Positions 11,700-22,806 of a stretch of 64,000 nucleotides of DNA are shown here, piece after piece. A program made the translations under genes and the position numbers. How positions within the stretch are numbered: position 1 is the stretch's first letter; each line of letters starts with the position of its first letter. The notes under the pieces are model-generated. The model was given only the letters and a program-made list of their open reading frames with translations, ran no database searches and was not told the DNA's origin. This DNA comes from Amanita rubescens (taxonomy: Eukaryota > Basidiomycota > Agaricomycetes > Agaricales > Amanitaceae), in NCBI GenBank assembly GCA_015039365.1, contig WION01000168.1, positions 1-64,000 on the forward strand. Direction: 5' to 3'.

Positions 11700-11900
11700 A
11701 TCATCATGAGCTCGTTTCGGGCAGGCAGGACATAAAGATCATGACACTCGTTTCACGAGGCGTGCTTCCACCTCAAGCTGCGATTGAAATTTGGCATGGA
11801 ACATGATTCAGTGTCGCTGGAGGAGGAAAGCATCCAATCGACGAAGAGTAAAAGATGTCGCGGAAAGCGTTAGGGCGTGTGTCGGGGTTAGGTTATCGTC
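11700..11900 (+). pseudogene. Kinase C-lobe relic
   Basis: A decayed fragment of the same family. It reads approximately IMTLVSRGVLPPQ, then a broken version of the helix that in intact copies reads WDVIQRCWVREP..RP..VVES (here ATGATTCAGTGTCGCTGG followed by a frame change). No other kinase exon is next to it. This is evidence for a fourth tandem copy that has been almost entirely lost. Confidence 0.65.
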
Positions 11901-13130
11901 AAGAAAGGCGGAGGCTGGGCCAAGGCCGTTTATGGTAGTATCATATATAAGATTGTAGTTGCTTACAGTTGCACCAAGCATTACGTACTAATTTACGACG
12001 GAGGACCGAGTTCTGAAAAGCAGCAAACTTGAAAGTGCAACTCGATTTCCGTTCGTTCCGCAGACATGCCTACTTTTCGAAGGTACAAGTGCCTCCCATT
12101 CTTAACTATGCGTCCCTCTTACGCGATATTCAAGTGTCAAGTTCGGATCTGGCCCTCATCAGCACTCACTTTTCCGACTCAAACTTCATATATGCGGCCA
12201 AATGCACATCCATATAATTGACGGGTTGCCGCCAGCCATCGGTGGAGGGGCACCACTCCGGATTCACCCGTAGCTCAGATTCATCCGCCCATCCTTTTCA
12301 AATTCGGCCGACACCTGCTCGTACACCTGCAATGCACATGTTTTAGCAGATTAAGGAGTAGCCACAGTCGTCAAACGTGGGTAGTCATATCGTCTGCGAG
12401 ACGGTAAACGATTATTGCAATGATCAGTTCGAGGCGAAGACGGAGCATACATGTGAGTGAGAGCATGTAAGTGAGTAAACGTGGAGGTGTGGTGAGCTGT
12501 TTCGTCATCGAGGAACCTAACAGGGCCACGTCAGCGCCATTAATATTCATACAAGGGCAACTCACTCGCGTAATCCTCCAAGCGCGTGCTTTAGTATAAA
12601 CCATCAAGGGATACCCTGAAGGATTAAACAGTAAACGCAATGCCCGCACTCCCCTCCGCCATACTCGATGGGCCCTTATCTGCTGTGAAATACACATCTA
12701 AGCCTGCGGTAGGTTGGGCAGGAAATCAAGATTTGGTCGTGCGGAGGACGGTGGTGGCACTGAGTCTGGCTTGAAAGAAGTCTATGACTTGGCGCTTAAT
12801 GCAAAGGCGAGGGGTGTGAGGGCAGACGCAGCGGGAACGAAGTAGAGAAAGCTGTCTGAGGACCCCGGCGCTATTGTGGAACGTGCACGTGCAAGCGGTG
12901 CGTCATGATCACCATCGTCTACAACAATGAATTAAGCCGCTCAAGAGGAGGTTTGATGCTCGGATTACAAATGATAACATCATCTTCTCACAGTCATATT
13001 GGACCGCTTCAACAAGTGCGCTGCCTCCTCGAGGCGTCTCCAAGCACGCTTCTATCCACCGCACAATCAGATTCTATCCAGCAGAACAGGACGCTCTTGT
13101 TACAAGATCTGACTCATGGAAGGGTACAAC
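11901..13130. repeat. Intergenic part of the tandem kinase unit (copy B)
   Basis: Diverged counterpart of 6,739-7,908 and 16,950-18,100. The block at about 12,185-12,360 matches 17,090-17,310. On the minus strand of the latter an open frame reads YERVSVEFEKD.. and here the corresponding frame is interrupted. The segment 12,480-12,600 matches the intron/exon-like block on the minus strand of the other copies. The stretch just before 13,131 is the promoter region of kinase copy 3. Confidence 0.6.
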
Positions 13131-16100
13131 ATGACGGTATCGCAAGATGTTGGCAGCGGTGACACCTTCCAGTTGCTACTCTCTACACTCCGGATCCGCA
13201 ATAAGAACGTACGTGATCGCATTCCAAACTCGGAGTGTATTCACCCAAGGTCCAATAGTCTGAATCTCTTTTATGCGCATCGACGTTCAACCTCATGAAG
13301 GAGATTTTATCTAGGGAACACTACATTAACCTCGCGGCGCAACTAGACGACATTTCGGATGCCGAGAATTTGTCAGGTTTCATACGGTGTTGGCTTCAAC
13401 ATCATTCCTTATCTAATCAGTTTCTGGCCAACGTAGACATGAAGCGACGGGCAAGACGATTCATGTTGGCAACTATCTCAAGGATGCATGATGTCCCACT
13501 GTCCAAAATACCGTATGATCCTGACAACTATATGCTCCCTTTACTCCTCTCTATACTCAGCAGTGAGAAGGTACGCAACGTTTCAAACTGGAACGAACCA
13601 TTCTTATGAGCCAATAGCCCAAATCCCGCGTGAGGAAAATAATGACGGACCTTTTGAGCGAGATTATTCTGTCCAGGGAGGACTACGTCATCCTCGCCGC
13701 ACAGATAAATCAATACTCGGACTCTATGAATCTGTTGGAATTCCTGCATACTGATCACTCTTTGTCAAGTCGCGATTCTTCCCTCATGGACATGAACCGA
13801 CGGACGAGACGATTCGTGCAGGCAGTTATCTCAAAAATGTGTGGCGAACTACAGTCCAACGTACCGTACGATTGTCGCAGCAATATGCTCTCGTCTCTCT
13901 TCTATATACTTAACAATGTGGAGGTGCGCAGCTTTTCAAAAACTGGTTGCATTCGTTTAAGGGCCAATAGCTTGGATATCCTCGTGCGACAAACAAATTG
14001 GCAGTAAATCTTATGAGTGAGATTTTAGACATCTATTCCGAGGCAGAGCTACGACATGACTCAGAGGCCGAGTTTCTGTTGGACATGATATTGCGAAGGC
14101 TTGATTATCATACCCGGGCCGTAGGTGAAGACTGGAAAGGACGAGCAAACCGATTTATATTGGAAGTGGCCGTAAAGTCTCAAGGTATATCATTGCCCAG
14201 CACGCCGTATATTCCTCACAGCAAGATTTTCCAATTGATCATCGCTATACTCAACTCTGAAGAGGTGCGCAATATTTCAAATTGAGTTACGCTCACCTAC
14301 TAAAAGCTGGTAGCCGACACCTTTCTTCGCGCCTGTAGATGTGGACGGCACACTTAGGGACTTGATATACGAGATCCTGTCCCAGGAGGACTACGTAGAC
14401 ATCGTGGCGCAGCTTGACCATGCCACAGATGCCACAAAACTGTTAGATTTCACACTTGGTTTTATTTTTAATAGGGATTTCGGCAACGCCATGAACCAGC
14501 GAGCAAGACTGTTCCTGTTGAAAATCATGTCAAAGACATACGTTGAACCCCTGCCCGATCCGGATGATCCTGAAAATCATTCGTTTCCATTGCTCCTCTA
14601 CATCATCAACCATCATTTGTTGGTGCGTAACACTTCAAAGCTGGAATAACTCCCTAAAATGTAGTAATAGTGGCTGGATGATATCGTACACCCAGTGGTG
14701 ACTGACCTTTTGTACCACATTCTATCCAGGGAAGATTATATCAATCCCGTTGCACAGCTAGACGAAGCCTCTGACGCCAAGAGTCTGTTGGATTTCTTAC
14801 TGACAATGCTCGAGTGCGATGCCCTCTTCTCAAATCAGCATTCTTCCACAGTGGACATGAAGTGGCGAGGAAGACGATTTATCTTGGAAGTTTTCTCAAA
14901 GATGAACGTTGTGCCGTCATTGGATACGCCATATGATCCTGACAGCTACGCCCTTCCATTGCTATCGTATATACTCAAGGATCGAGATATGAAGGTGCGC
15001 CATTTCAGACCTGCAATGTATACACTTAAGAACCAATTGGCAATAGGATTTATCTCCCACTGCGTTAGGTGCAACAATTGTCGACCTCGTGTGCGAGATT
15101 CTATCCCGCGAGGATTACGTCGACCTTGTGACTCGGATAGATAATCCCTCTGATGCCAGTGATTTGTTGGATCTCATACTTGATATGCTACTTAATTATC
15201 GCGTATCAAGTCACTCCGACACCACTATCGATATTACCCGGCGAGCACGACGATTTATGCTCAAAGTTATCTCAAAGATACCGATCATTCCACCGTCCTT
15301 GACCGTGACTGGAGTCAGCATACCGGCCAATCGTGATTTCATTGGCGGCGGCGGTTTTGGGCGCGTTTTCAAGGGCGAACGACAGGGAGAAGTCGTTGCA
15401 CTGAAAGTCCTGTACAAGTCTGATAACCAAGTTGTATGTTTTTGAGTTATTGTTATAATATGGTTGCTGACGCGAAAGATCCACAGGCCTTCTGCAGAGA
15501 GGCATTGATGTGGCGATCCCTCAACCACAAGTTCATACTACCGTTCTTAGGAATCCATGAAATCAAAGACACAACAATACCGCAATTTTTCCTTGTTTCG
15601 CCATATATGAAAAACGGTACTCTAGCCCGGTGGCGGAAACAAGCAAATCCACCAATAGCCATTATTGAAGAACGTGTACGCCTTCACGTGTTTCTTACTT
15701 TCATTCTATGTCTAATACTTGGAAGATACTGGAGGTCGCGCGAGCCATGGAATACATCCATTCAGAAGGCGCAGTTCATGGCGATCTCCGCGGGGTATTG
15801 TACCTCATGCACACTACGTTACAATCTGACTCTTCTCTCCAGGAGAATGTTCTCTTGGATGATAATTTTCGTGTCCAAATCGCCGACTTTGGTTTGACTC
15901 GACTCTCAGAAGCTACAAATACGAGATCAGGAGCGCTACATCTGAACTTTGCCGCCCCAGAGTTATTTGGACAGTTAGAGGATGGCGAAGGTCCATCCGA
16001 TGACACTCCTTCCCGAACTCAAATGTCAGACGTCTACGCTTTTGGATGTCTTTATTATGAGGTGCGTCACAATAGACATGCTGATATCCTTCGAGCTAAT

Positions 16101-16708
16101 TTCTTTCAAGATCCATTATGATAATATTCCTTTTGCTGGTAAATCAGAATTGCAGATATTGTTCCTCGTCTCTCAAGGCGTTCGACCACCTCGGTTAGTC
16201 GAGCAGCCTCTGAGCGATGGAGCGTGGGACGTGATTCAGCGCTGCTGGGTGAGGGAACCATTGAAACGGTCGAGAATGAATAATGTCGTGGAAAGCATGA
16301 TAGCGATGTCGCAATCTGTGTCTCCCCAAATCGATGCAAATCTGCGAGAGGAATCGCCGTCTTCATCATTACGCGATAGTATTGTGAGTAGATTGGCGCT
16401 TTCTACCAAGCAAGTTTTGAAACTAATATATCTCATCACCACACCAGGCCTGTCAAAAACGAAAACGTGTACAAGACGTAGGCATATATTTCCGTCCAGC
16501 TGTGTTACTTTCCTGAACTAAATTGTTGTAGGAACTTGACAATCAAATTACGGCTGGTGTTACTTCCTCAGTACGCTGTCAATTCCCTTTTATTGGTATC
16601 GATCAAGCTCCTAATAACAACCCCACTAGCCCGATCGAAAACGGAGACTTTCATGTAAGAGTTTTCTAAGCTGTTAAGAGTGGAACGCTAAACCTCATTT
16701 GGGTAGGA
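13131..16708 (+). CDS. TKL-like protein kinase with six exon-encoded helical modules (copy 3, intact)
   Basis: Inferred protein of about 950 residues, the only family member here that stays open. Exon 1 (13,131-13,208) gives 26 residues. Exons 13,259-13,570, 13,618-13,923, 13,971-14,264, 14,314-14,622, 14,671-14,994 and 15,047-15,430 each encode one module of 98-108 residues; the last also holds the kinase glycine loop. All introns between them are 47-56 nt and phase 0. Modules share EILSREDY, AQLD, SDA..LLDF, RRARRFML and a C-terminal PLLLYIL-like helix. Kinase landmarks: GGGGFGRVFKG at about 641-651, Lys 661 in VALKVL, HGDLRGEN with Asp 752 (HGD instead of HRD), DFG Asp 770, APE Glu 795, DVYAFG. 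Tail micro-exons carry QKRKRVQ and DRKRRLS basic clusters, possible nuclear signals. The last junction (T at 16,654 plus GA) makes a stop; a one-base difference from copy 2 makes this end uncertain. The role is probably signalling. I do not recognise the module as a named domain. Confidence 0.8.
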
Positions 16709-17090
16709 ATCCGAAAGCGAATGGAGTCTCCTGCATGCAATTGATCAGTTGGACGTTCAGTCAGATTAGCAGTGGTAAAAAGATACAACTAAGTTCCGCT
16801 GCTCGCATCACGTTCTATTCACTCAAATCAAATTCCTTGATATTAACTCATTAATAACCCGTACTGTATAACAATCGTATATGCGTATTTTCCAGGATAG
16901 CTTCTATGCTTACTCTATGTCAAGTTATATTGTGCACGCCATCAAGTTCGAAAGTTCGGATCTGTGCCTCATAGCCTTCGTGGTAGTAAACAACGCCGTG
17001 GCAAGTGTGACGTCACCCCGCCTCAACACAACAATCGTTACTTGGCGTCTTCAAGTGTCAAGTTCGGATCTGGCCCTCATCAGCGCTCGC
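16709..17090. other. Downstream of kinase copy 3
   Basis: Would-be tail exon sequence (ESESEWSLLHAIDQ..) continues to about 16,768 in a frame that copy 3 reaches only if the one-base difference in the previous exon is discounted. Beyond that the stretch is AT-rich, with no gene seen. Confidence 0.4.
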
Positions 17091-17760
17091 TCACTTTTCC
17101 GACTCGAAACCTAAACTTAACGACCTACCCGTATATGCGCCCAAATGCACATTTATATAATCGATGGGTTGCTGCCAGATATTGGAAATAGAGAGCCACT
17201 CTAGGTTCAGCCGTAGCTCAGGTACAACATTTCCAGGGTAAAGCGCCTGCCGATCCTTTTCAAATTCGACCGACACCCGCTCATACTCCTGCGATACCAG
17301 ATTACAGGGTAGCTGCATTTATACCAGTGACTGTTCTATATGACATGTTAGGCAACGCCAGACATGCCGTTGCGTGGATGCGGAGGCTTTCGCTTCTGCG
17401 GTGATCTTGAAACTTGGATAGACAAGCGAGTGGAAACGTGAGTAGGCCCAGGATAATGAGAGGACGACGGAGAAAGGACGCTGGAATGAGATGCGTAGGT
17501 CGTCAAATGTGGGCAGCCATCGTCTGCGAGACGGTGAAGGATGGTCAGTCCGAAAGGGATTTGCGAGGCGAAGACAGAGCATACATATGAGTGAGAGTCT
17601 ATTTGAAGAGAGTAAACGCGGAGGTGCGGAGGCTCGGGGCTGTTTCGTCATCGAGAAACCTAACAGGGCAGCCACGTCAGCGTCATTAACACTCACACAT
17701 GAATGCTGGAAAGGAAATTCACTCGCGTTCTCCAAGCGTGCTTAAACGCAATACCCCTGC
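17091..17760 (-). other. Conserved minus-strand sequence between kinase units
   Basis: On the minus strand a frame at 17,091-17,318 reads VSQEYERVSVEFEKDRQA..LEWLSISNIWQQP. Upstream, at 17,319-17,735, a second frame follows an intron-like junction whose counterpart exists in the other two units. The same blocks occur near 12,190-12,600 but interrupted. Conservation across tandem copies can come simply from recent duplication, so coding is not proven. It could be an old small gene carried along with each kinase copy. Confidence 0.4.
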
Positions 17761-18179
17761 TCCCCTCGAACTGTAGCTCATCAAGGAATGTGATGGTCGT
17801 CAAATAGAGGGTTTGGAACTTCGCTATGTAACGCTTGTGTATATGTCAGCTTTTACAATGTCGAAGGGAAGACGAGTGGGACGCACTTAAGATTAATAGG
17901 CCGGGAAGGAGGTCGTCGTCTAGTGATCTGAAGGTAGAGGGTTTTGTAATACAAGGTCGTTGGAGAATGGTGGTGGAATTGACTTTGACTTGAAACGTGA
18001 GGAATATCCGTGACTTCAAGGGCGCTTAGTGCATGGTTAGGAGATGTGGGAGTGGAAGAGTTGAACGTTGAACTGCGAGAGAAATGACCTCAGTGCCAGT
18101 TCAACTTCAAACGTTCACGTGCAGGCGGATGCGACGACCCTGCGTCAGCGATCATCTGACTCGAGGCAGGTAGCAACGT
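17761..18179. other. End of the tandem kinase unit, no gene seen
   Basis: Shares diverged blocks with 7,280-7,560 and 12,720-12,900 (for example around GTTGGAGAATG and GGCGCTTA), so it belongs to the repeated unit. Similarity to the unit stops near the start of the large transposon at about 18,180. Confidence 0.5.
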
Positions 18180-18203
18180 GCAATCGGTTCCAAGCGGTAA
18201 CAG
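18180..18203 (+). repeat. Outer part of the left terminal inverted repeat of the KDZ element
   Basis: About 24 bases whose continuation lies at 19,662 after the nested small element. The rejoined sequence pairs with 61,851-61,901. The last eight bases, GGTAACAG, became the target duplication of the small element. Confidence 0.7.
18196..18203. repeat. 8-bp target site duplication, left copy
   Basis: GGTAACAG here and at 19,654-19,661 is identical and directly abuts the inverted repeats of the 1,450 bp element. Confidence 0.9.
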
Positions 18204-19653
18204 TAAGGCTCCAACCGTACTATCTATCTACCGTATATATACGGTAGATAGGGTATACGTATACGTATATGTATAGGGTCGGTGAGGGAAAGGTCAAAAT
18301 ACGGTAAACATACAGTATATGGTTTATTTATACGGTTGTCTCCAGAACAATATACCCAAATTCCAATCTTGCATCGCGCTTCATGCCAGCTGCGCCATTC
18401 GTGCCGAATCAACCGGATGACTGATGAAGCACATCGTATCATCACGTTGGACTGTATAACGTTTCATCACCAGAGAATGTCAGCGTTACTTTCTTCGATG
18501 AAGCCAAGGACACAGTTATCATCACCAGCCAGGAAGAACTTCAGTATTTCTACGAACGCTATGATCAGTCTTCTAAAGAAATCAAGTTTGTCGTGCAGGA
18601 TCTGCAGTTTCCTGATCGTGAGTATCCTACTTAATTCATCGCTAGCCACGTTCGCTTCCACTTGGTCAGCGGATTCCAATGTATCTGGTCTATCCGGAGG
18701 CGGTAAGAAATCAGTAGTCAGACCGATAAAATTACTCAATAATTGGTCAGATGACCGCTCACACTTTTCTGTTGGGTTCTCAATGTATCCGACGACCCTT
18801 TCTCCATCGGCATCAGAACAAGTTTGACGGTGGATCACCTGAAGGAAGCGATCACGAAGCAGAAGGAACGAGGGTTTAATTTGACGCACCCTGGGATCTG
18901 CTGAGGGCTTTGAACGTCTTTAAGTGCCGTATCGATGCCTGCAGAAGGAATGGGTGGAGATAGCTTTCCCGAAATTAGATGTCACCGACTCACCGATCCG
19001 CACAGGGAAGATTTCGCTCACCTTCCAGAGCTCGAGGGTGTTGGCATTGATGGCATTGAAGCCATTATACGATTTAATGATTCATTGGATGGATGAAAGC
19101 AGCAGGCAAGCCATTGCAGTGAGTCTGGATGCCTTTTTAAAGCTATCGCCTTGAAGCCCATTATGCCCAACTGCGCCCATCCCCTTTCCAGATCCCCGTG
19201 CTTATCCGTACAAAACAAGCTACGAAGACGAGAGTGGCCAGCATATTAACTTTTCATGTTGGTCTCGAATTGCCGAAAAACGGTCTTTGTGGCCAACCCG
19301 ATGACAAGGATATAGATACCTTATGTGTTAAGTTCACTAGACGGTATTCGGAGGATGCCCATCGCTTCCTTGCACAATTAGGCTATGCACCACGACTTCA
19401 AGCGGTTATGCGACTCCCTGGTGGATGGAACATGGTTATCATGGACTACTCGGAATATACCTCATGCCAGAGTGGGCTCCTAGACATGGTCCAGAAGCCA
19501 GCAAAGCGCCTCGAGCCTAGTTCGGTGGAACTGCTGCAATAACCATATATAACTACTGTATAACTGTATTTATATAGTAAATAGTGTATAATTTACCATA
19601 TCTGTATATTTACACCCTCAGGCCTATACATATACTGTACGGTTGGAGCCTTA
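18204..19653 (+). mobile_element. Non-autonomous hAT-like element, 1,450 bp
   Basis: Bounded by perfect 17 bp inverted repeats (TAAGGCTCCAACCGTAC at 18,204-18,220 and its reverse complement at 19,637-19,653). A perfect 8 bp target duplication flanks it on both sides. The length of the duplication and the TAAGG start (hAT ends often follow YARNG) fit the hAT superfamily. KDZ/Zisupton elements also duplicate 8 bp, and the core GGCTCCAA-CG resembles the end of the surrounding element, so a KDZ relative is possible. No transposase is encoded. Near the left end is a long palindrome centred on TATATA (about 18,222-18,252) and more TA-rich inverted motifs, which may be transposase-binding subterminal sites. 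The interior holds a decayed gene. Confidence 0.9.
18440..19542 (+). pseudogene. Decayed crinkler-like / kinase-like gene captured in the small element
   Basis: The plus strand contains protein-like pieces in different frames. At 18,475-18,618 there is a PB1/ubiquitin-like stretch (VSVTFFDEAKDTV.., then EIKFVVQDL) ending at a GTGAGT donor. At about 18,770-18,920 a stretch with SIGIRTSLTVDHLKEAI.. and then LLRALNVFKCRI, after a frame change, resembles the ubiquitin-like N-terminal domain of crinkler-type proteins. At 19,198-19,542 the frame DTLCVKFTRRYSEDAHRFLA.. and MVIMDYSEYT resembles the kinase-like region of basidiomycete crinkler/phosphotransferase-like proteins. Stops and frame changes between the pieces make it a pseudogene. 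The family assignment is from memory of motifs and is moderate. Confidence 0.5.
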
Positions 19654-19661
19654 GGTAACAG
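19654..19661. repeat. 8-bp target site duplication, right copy
   Basis: GGTAACAG, identical to 18,196-18,203. This copy is also the natural continuation of the KDZ terminal repeat. Confidence 0.9.
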
Positions 19662-19727
19662 CCTACCACCAAAAAACAGGTACAGCTGGCTGCGCTCGTG
19701 TCACGTGATAAACTTATTACAAAATTT
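19662..19727 (+). repeat. Inner part of the left terminal inverted repeat of the KDZ element
   Basis: Reads CCTACCACCAAAAAACAGG and continues TACAGCTGGC, TGTCACGTGA, TAAAC. The reverse complement of 61,825-61,880 gives the same order with about 15-20 percent differences. Confidence 0.75.
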
Positions 19728-19757
19728 ACAGTGTATTAGTAATCGATAGTCCCTACT

Positions 19758-22700
19758 TAGGTATGGTGCTGTGAATACCATTGAAGCTAAATATTACCTA
19801 TGGTGTTTCTGCACACTTTCCTGCTTGGTGACAAATAAGATATGGTGTCTTGTACACCAACCCTGCTGAATCTTGCTTATGGTGTTGTGTGCGCTGTTTT
19901 GCCTGACATTAAGGTATGGTATTCTGCACACTGTTCTGGCTGACATTTGGATATGGTGTTTTGCACACTGTTCTGGCTGACATTTAGGTATGGTATTCTG
20001 TGCACCATCCTTGCTGAAACAGGCTCCGCTATGGTGTTGTCACTACTATTCTGCCTGATATTTAGGTATGGTATTTCAATTTGTACACTATCCTGCTTGA
20101 TGATTAAGGTATGGTATTCTGCACACTGTTTTGGCTGATATTTAGGTATGGTGTTTTGTACACTGTCCTGCTTGACAATTCAGGTATGGTATTCTACACA
20201 CCATCCTTGCTGAAACCTCCACTATGGTGTTGTCACTGCTATTCTGCCTGACATTTAGGTATGGTATTTTATACACCATCCTGCTTGATGATTAAGGTAT
20301 GGTATTCTGCACACTGTTCTGGCTGAAATTTAGGTATGGTGTTTTGTACACTGTCCTGCTTGATAATTAAGGTATGGTATTCTGCACACTGTTCTGCCTG
20401 ACATTTAGGTATGGTATTTTATACACTATCCTGCTTGATGATTAAGGAATGGTATTCTGCACACTGTTCTGGCTGACATTTAGGTATGGTGTTCTATACA
20501 CTATCCTGCTTGATAATTAAGGATGGTATTCTGCACACTGTTCTGGCTGACATTTAGGTATGGTGTTTTGTACACTGTTTAGGTATGGTATTTTATACAC
20601 TCCTGCTTGATGATTAAGGATGGTATTCTGCACACTGTTCTGGCTGACATTTAGGTATGGTGTTTATACACTATCCTGCTTGATAATTAAGGATGGTATT
20701 CTGCACACTGTTCTGGCTGACATTTAGGTATGGTATTTAGGTTGGTATATACACTATCCTGCTTGATGATTAAGGTATGGTATTCTGCACACTGTTCTGG
20801 CTGAATTTAGGTATGGTATTTTGTACACTATCCTGCTTGATGATTAAGGAATGGTATTCTGCACACTGTTCTGGCTGACATTTAGGTATGGTGTTCTATA
20901 CACTATCCTGCTTGATAATTAAGGAATGGTATTCTGCACACTGTTCTGGCTGACATTTAGGTATGGTGTTTTGTACACTATCCTGCTTGATAATTAAGGA
21001 TGGTATTCTGCACACTGTTCTGGCTGACATTTAGGTATGGTGTTTTGTACACTGTCTTGCTTGACAATTAAGGTATGTATTCTACACACCTCCTTGCTGA
21101 AACATATGGTGTTGTCACTGTTTCTGCTGACATTTAGGTATGGTATTTTATACACTATCCTGCTTGATATTAAGGTATGGTATTCTGCACACTGTTCTGG
21201 CTGACATTTAGGTATGGTGTTTTACACTGTCCTGCTTGATAATTAAGGTATGGTATTCTGCACACTGTTCTGGCTGACATTTAGGTATGGTGTTTTGTAC
21301 ACTGTCCTGCTTGACAATTAAGGTATGGTATTCTGCACTGTCCTGCTGAAACCATATGGTGTTTGTACACTATTCTGCGTATTAGGTATGGTATTCTGCA
21401 CACTGTTCTGGCTGACATTTAGGTATGGTGTTTTGTACACTGTTTCTGCTGACATTTAGGTATGGTATTTTGTACACTGTCCTGCTTGAAATTAAGGTAT
21501 GGTATTCTGCACACTGTTCTGGCTGACATTTAGGTATGGTGTTTTGTACACTATCCTGCTGACAATTAAGGTATGGTATTCTGCACACTGTTCTGGTGAC
21601 ATTCTATTTAGGTATGGTATTTTGTACACTATCCTGCTTGATATTAAGGATGGTATTCTGCACACTGTTCTGGCTGACATTTAGGTATGGTGTTTTGTAC
21701 ACTGTCCTGCTTGATAATTAAGGTATGGTATTCTGCACACTGTTCTGGCTGACATTTAGGTATGGTGTTTTGTACACTATCATGCGTGACAATTAAGGTA
21801 TGGTATTCTGTGCACTGTCCTTGCTGAAACCTCCACTATGGTGTTGTCACTACTATTCTGCCTGTCATTTAGGTATGGTATTTTGTACACTATCCTGCTT
21901 GATGATTAAGGAATGGTATTTTGCACACTGTTCTGGCTGACATTTAGGTATGGTGTTTTGTACACTGTCCTGCTTGATAATTAAGGTATGGTATTCTGCA
22001 CACTGTTCTGGCTGACATTTAGGTATGGTGTTTTGTAAACTGTCCTGCTTGACAATCATATTAAGGTATGGTATTCTACACACCATCCCTGCTGAAACCA
22101 TATGATATTTTGTACACTATCCTGCTTGATGATTAAGGAATGGTATTCTTGACATTTAGGTATGGTGTTTTGTACACTATCCCGCTTGATAATTAAGGTA
22201 TGGTATTCTGCACACTGTTCTGGCTGACATTTAGGTATGGTGTTTTGTACACTGTCCTGCCACTTGACAATTAAGGTATGGTATTCTACACACCATCCTT
22301 GCTGAAACCTCCACTATGGTGTTGTCACTGCTATTCTGCCTGACAATTAGGTATGGTATTTTATACACTATCCTGCTTGATGATTAAGGTATGGTATTCT
22401 GCACACTGTTCTGGCTGAAATTTAGGTATGGTGTTTTGTACACTGTCCTGCTTGATAATTAAGGTATGGTATTCTGCACACTGTTCTGGCTGACATTTAG
22501 GTTTGTACACTGTCCTGCTTGATAATCAAGGTATGGTATTCTGCACACTGTTCTGGCTGACATTTAGGTATGGTGTTTTGTACACTGTCCTGCTTGACAA
22601 TTAAGGTATGGTATTTTGTACACTATCCTGCTTGATGATTAAGGTATGGTATTCTCCACACTGTTCTGCCTGACATTTTATGTTTTACACACTGTCCTAA

Positions 22701-22806
22701 CTGGCATTTTTGTAGTATGACAACCTGCACACTATCCTGCATGAGAATTAGGTATGGTGTTTTGTGCACTGTTCTACCTGACATGTATATATGGTGTTTG
22801 GCACAC
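19758..22806. repeat. 3 kb minisatellite with 37/38 bp half-units
   Basis: An almost continuous tandem array. Two alternating half-units, one around TTTAGGTATGGTGTTTTGTA and one around AAGGTATGGTATTCTGCACA, make a higher-order unit of about 75 bp, repeated roughly 40 times with scattered indels. Some blocks carry a third variant (CTCCACTATGGTGTTGTCAC). Because 75 is a multiple of three, artificial ORFs run through it on both strands; I do not regard them as genes. Its position just inside the left terminal repeat makes it the subterminal array of the KDZ element. Confidence 0.95.

Noticed and set aside
21382..22101. Minus-strand ORFs with a repeated CQPEQCAEYHTL-type sequence
   Set aside because: Produced by the 75 bp minisatellite period being a multiple of three; no start context or conserved ends.
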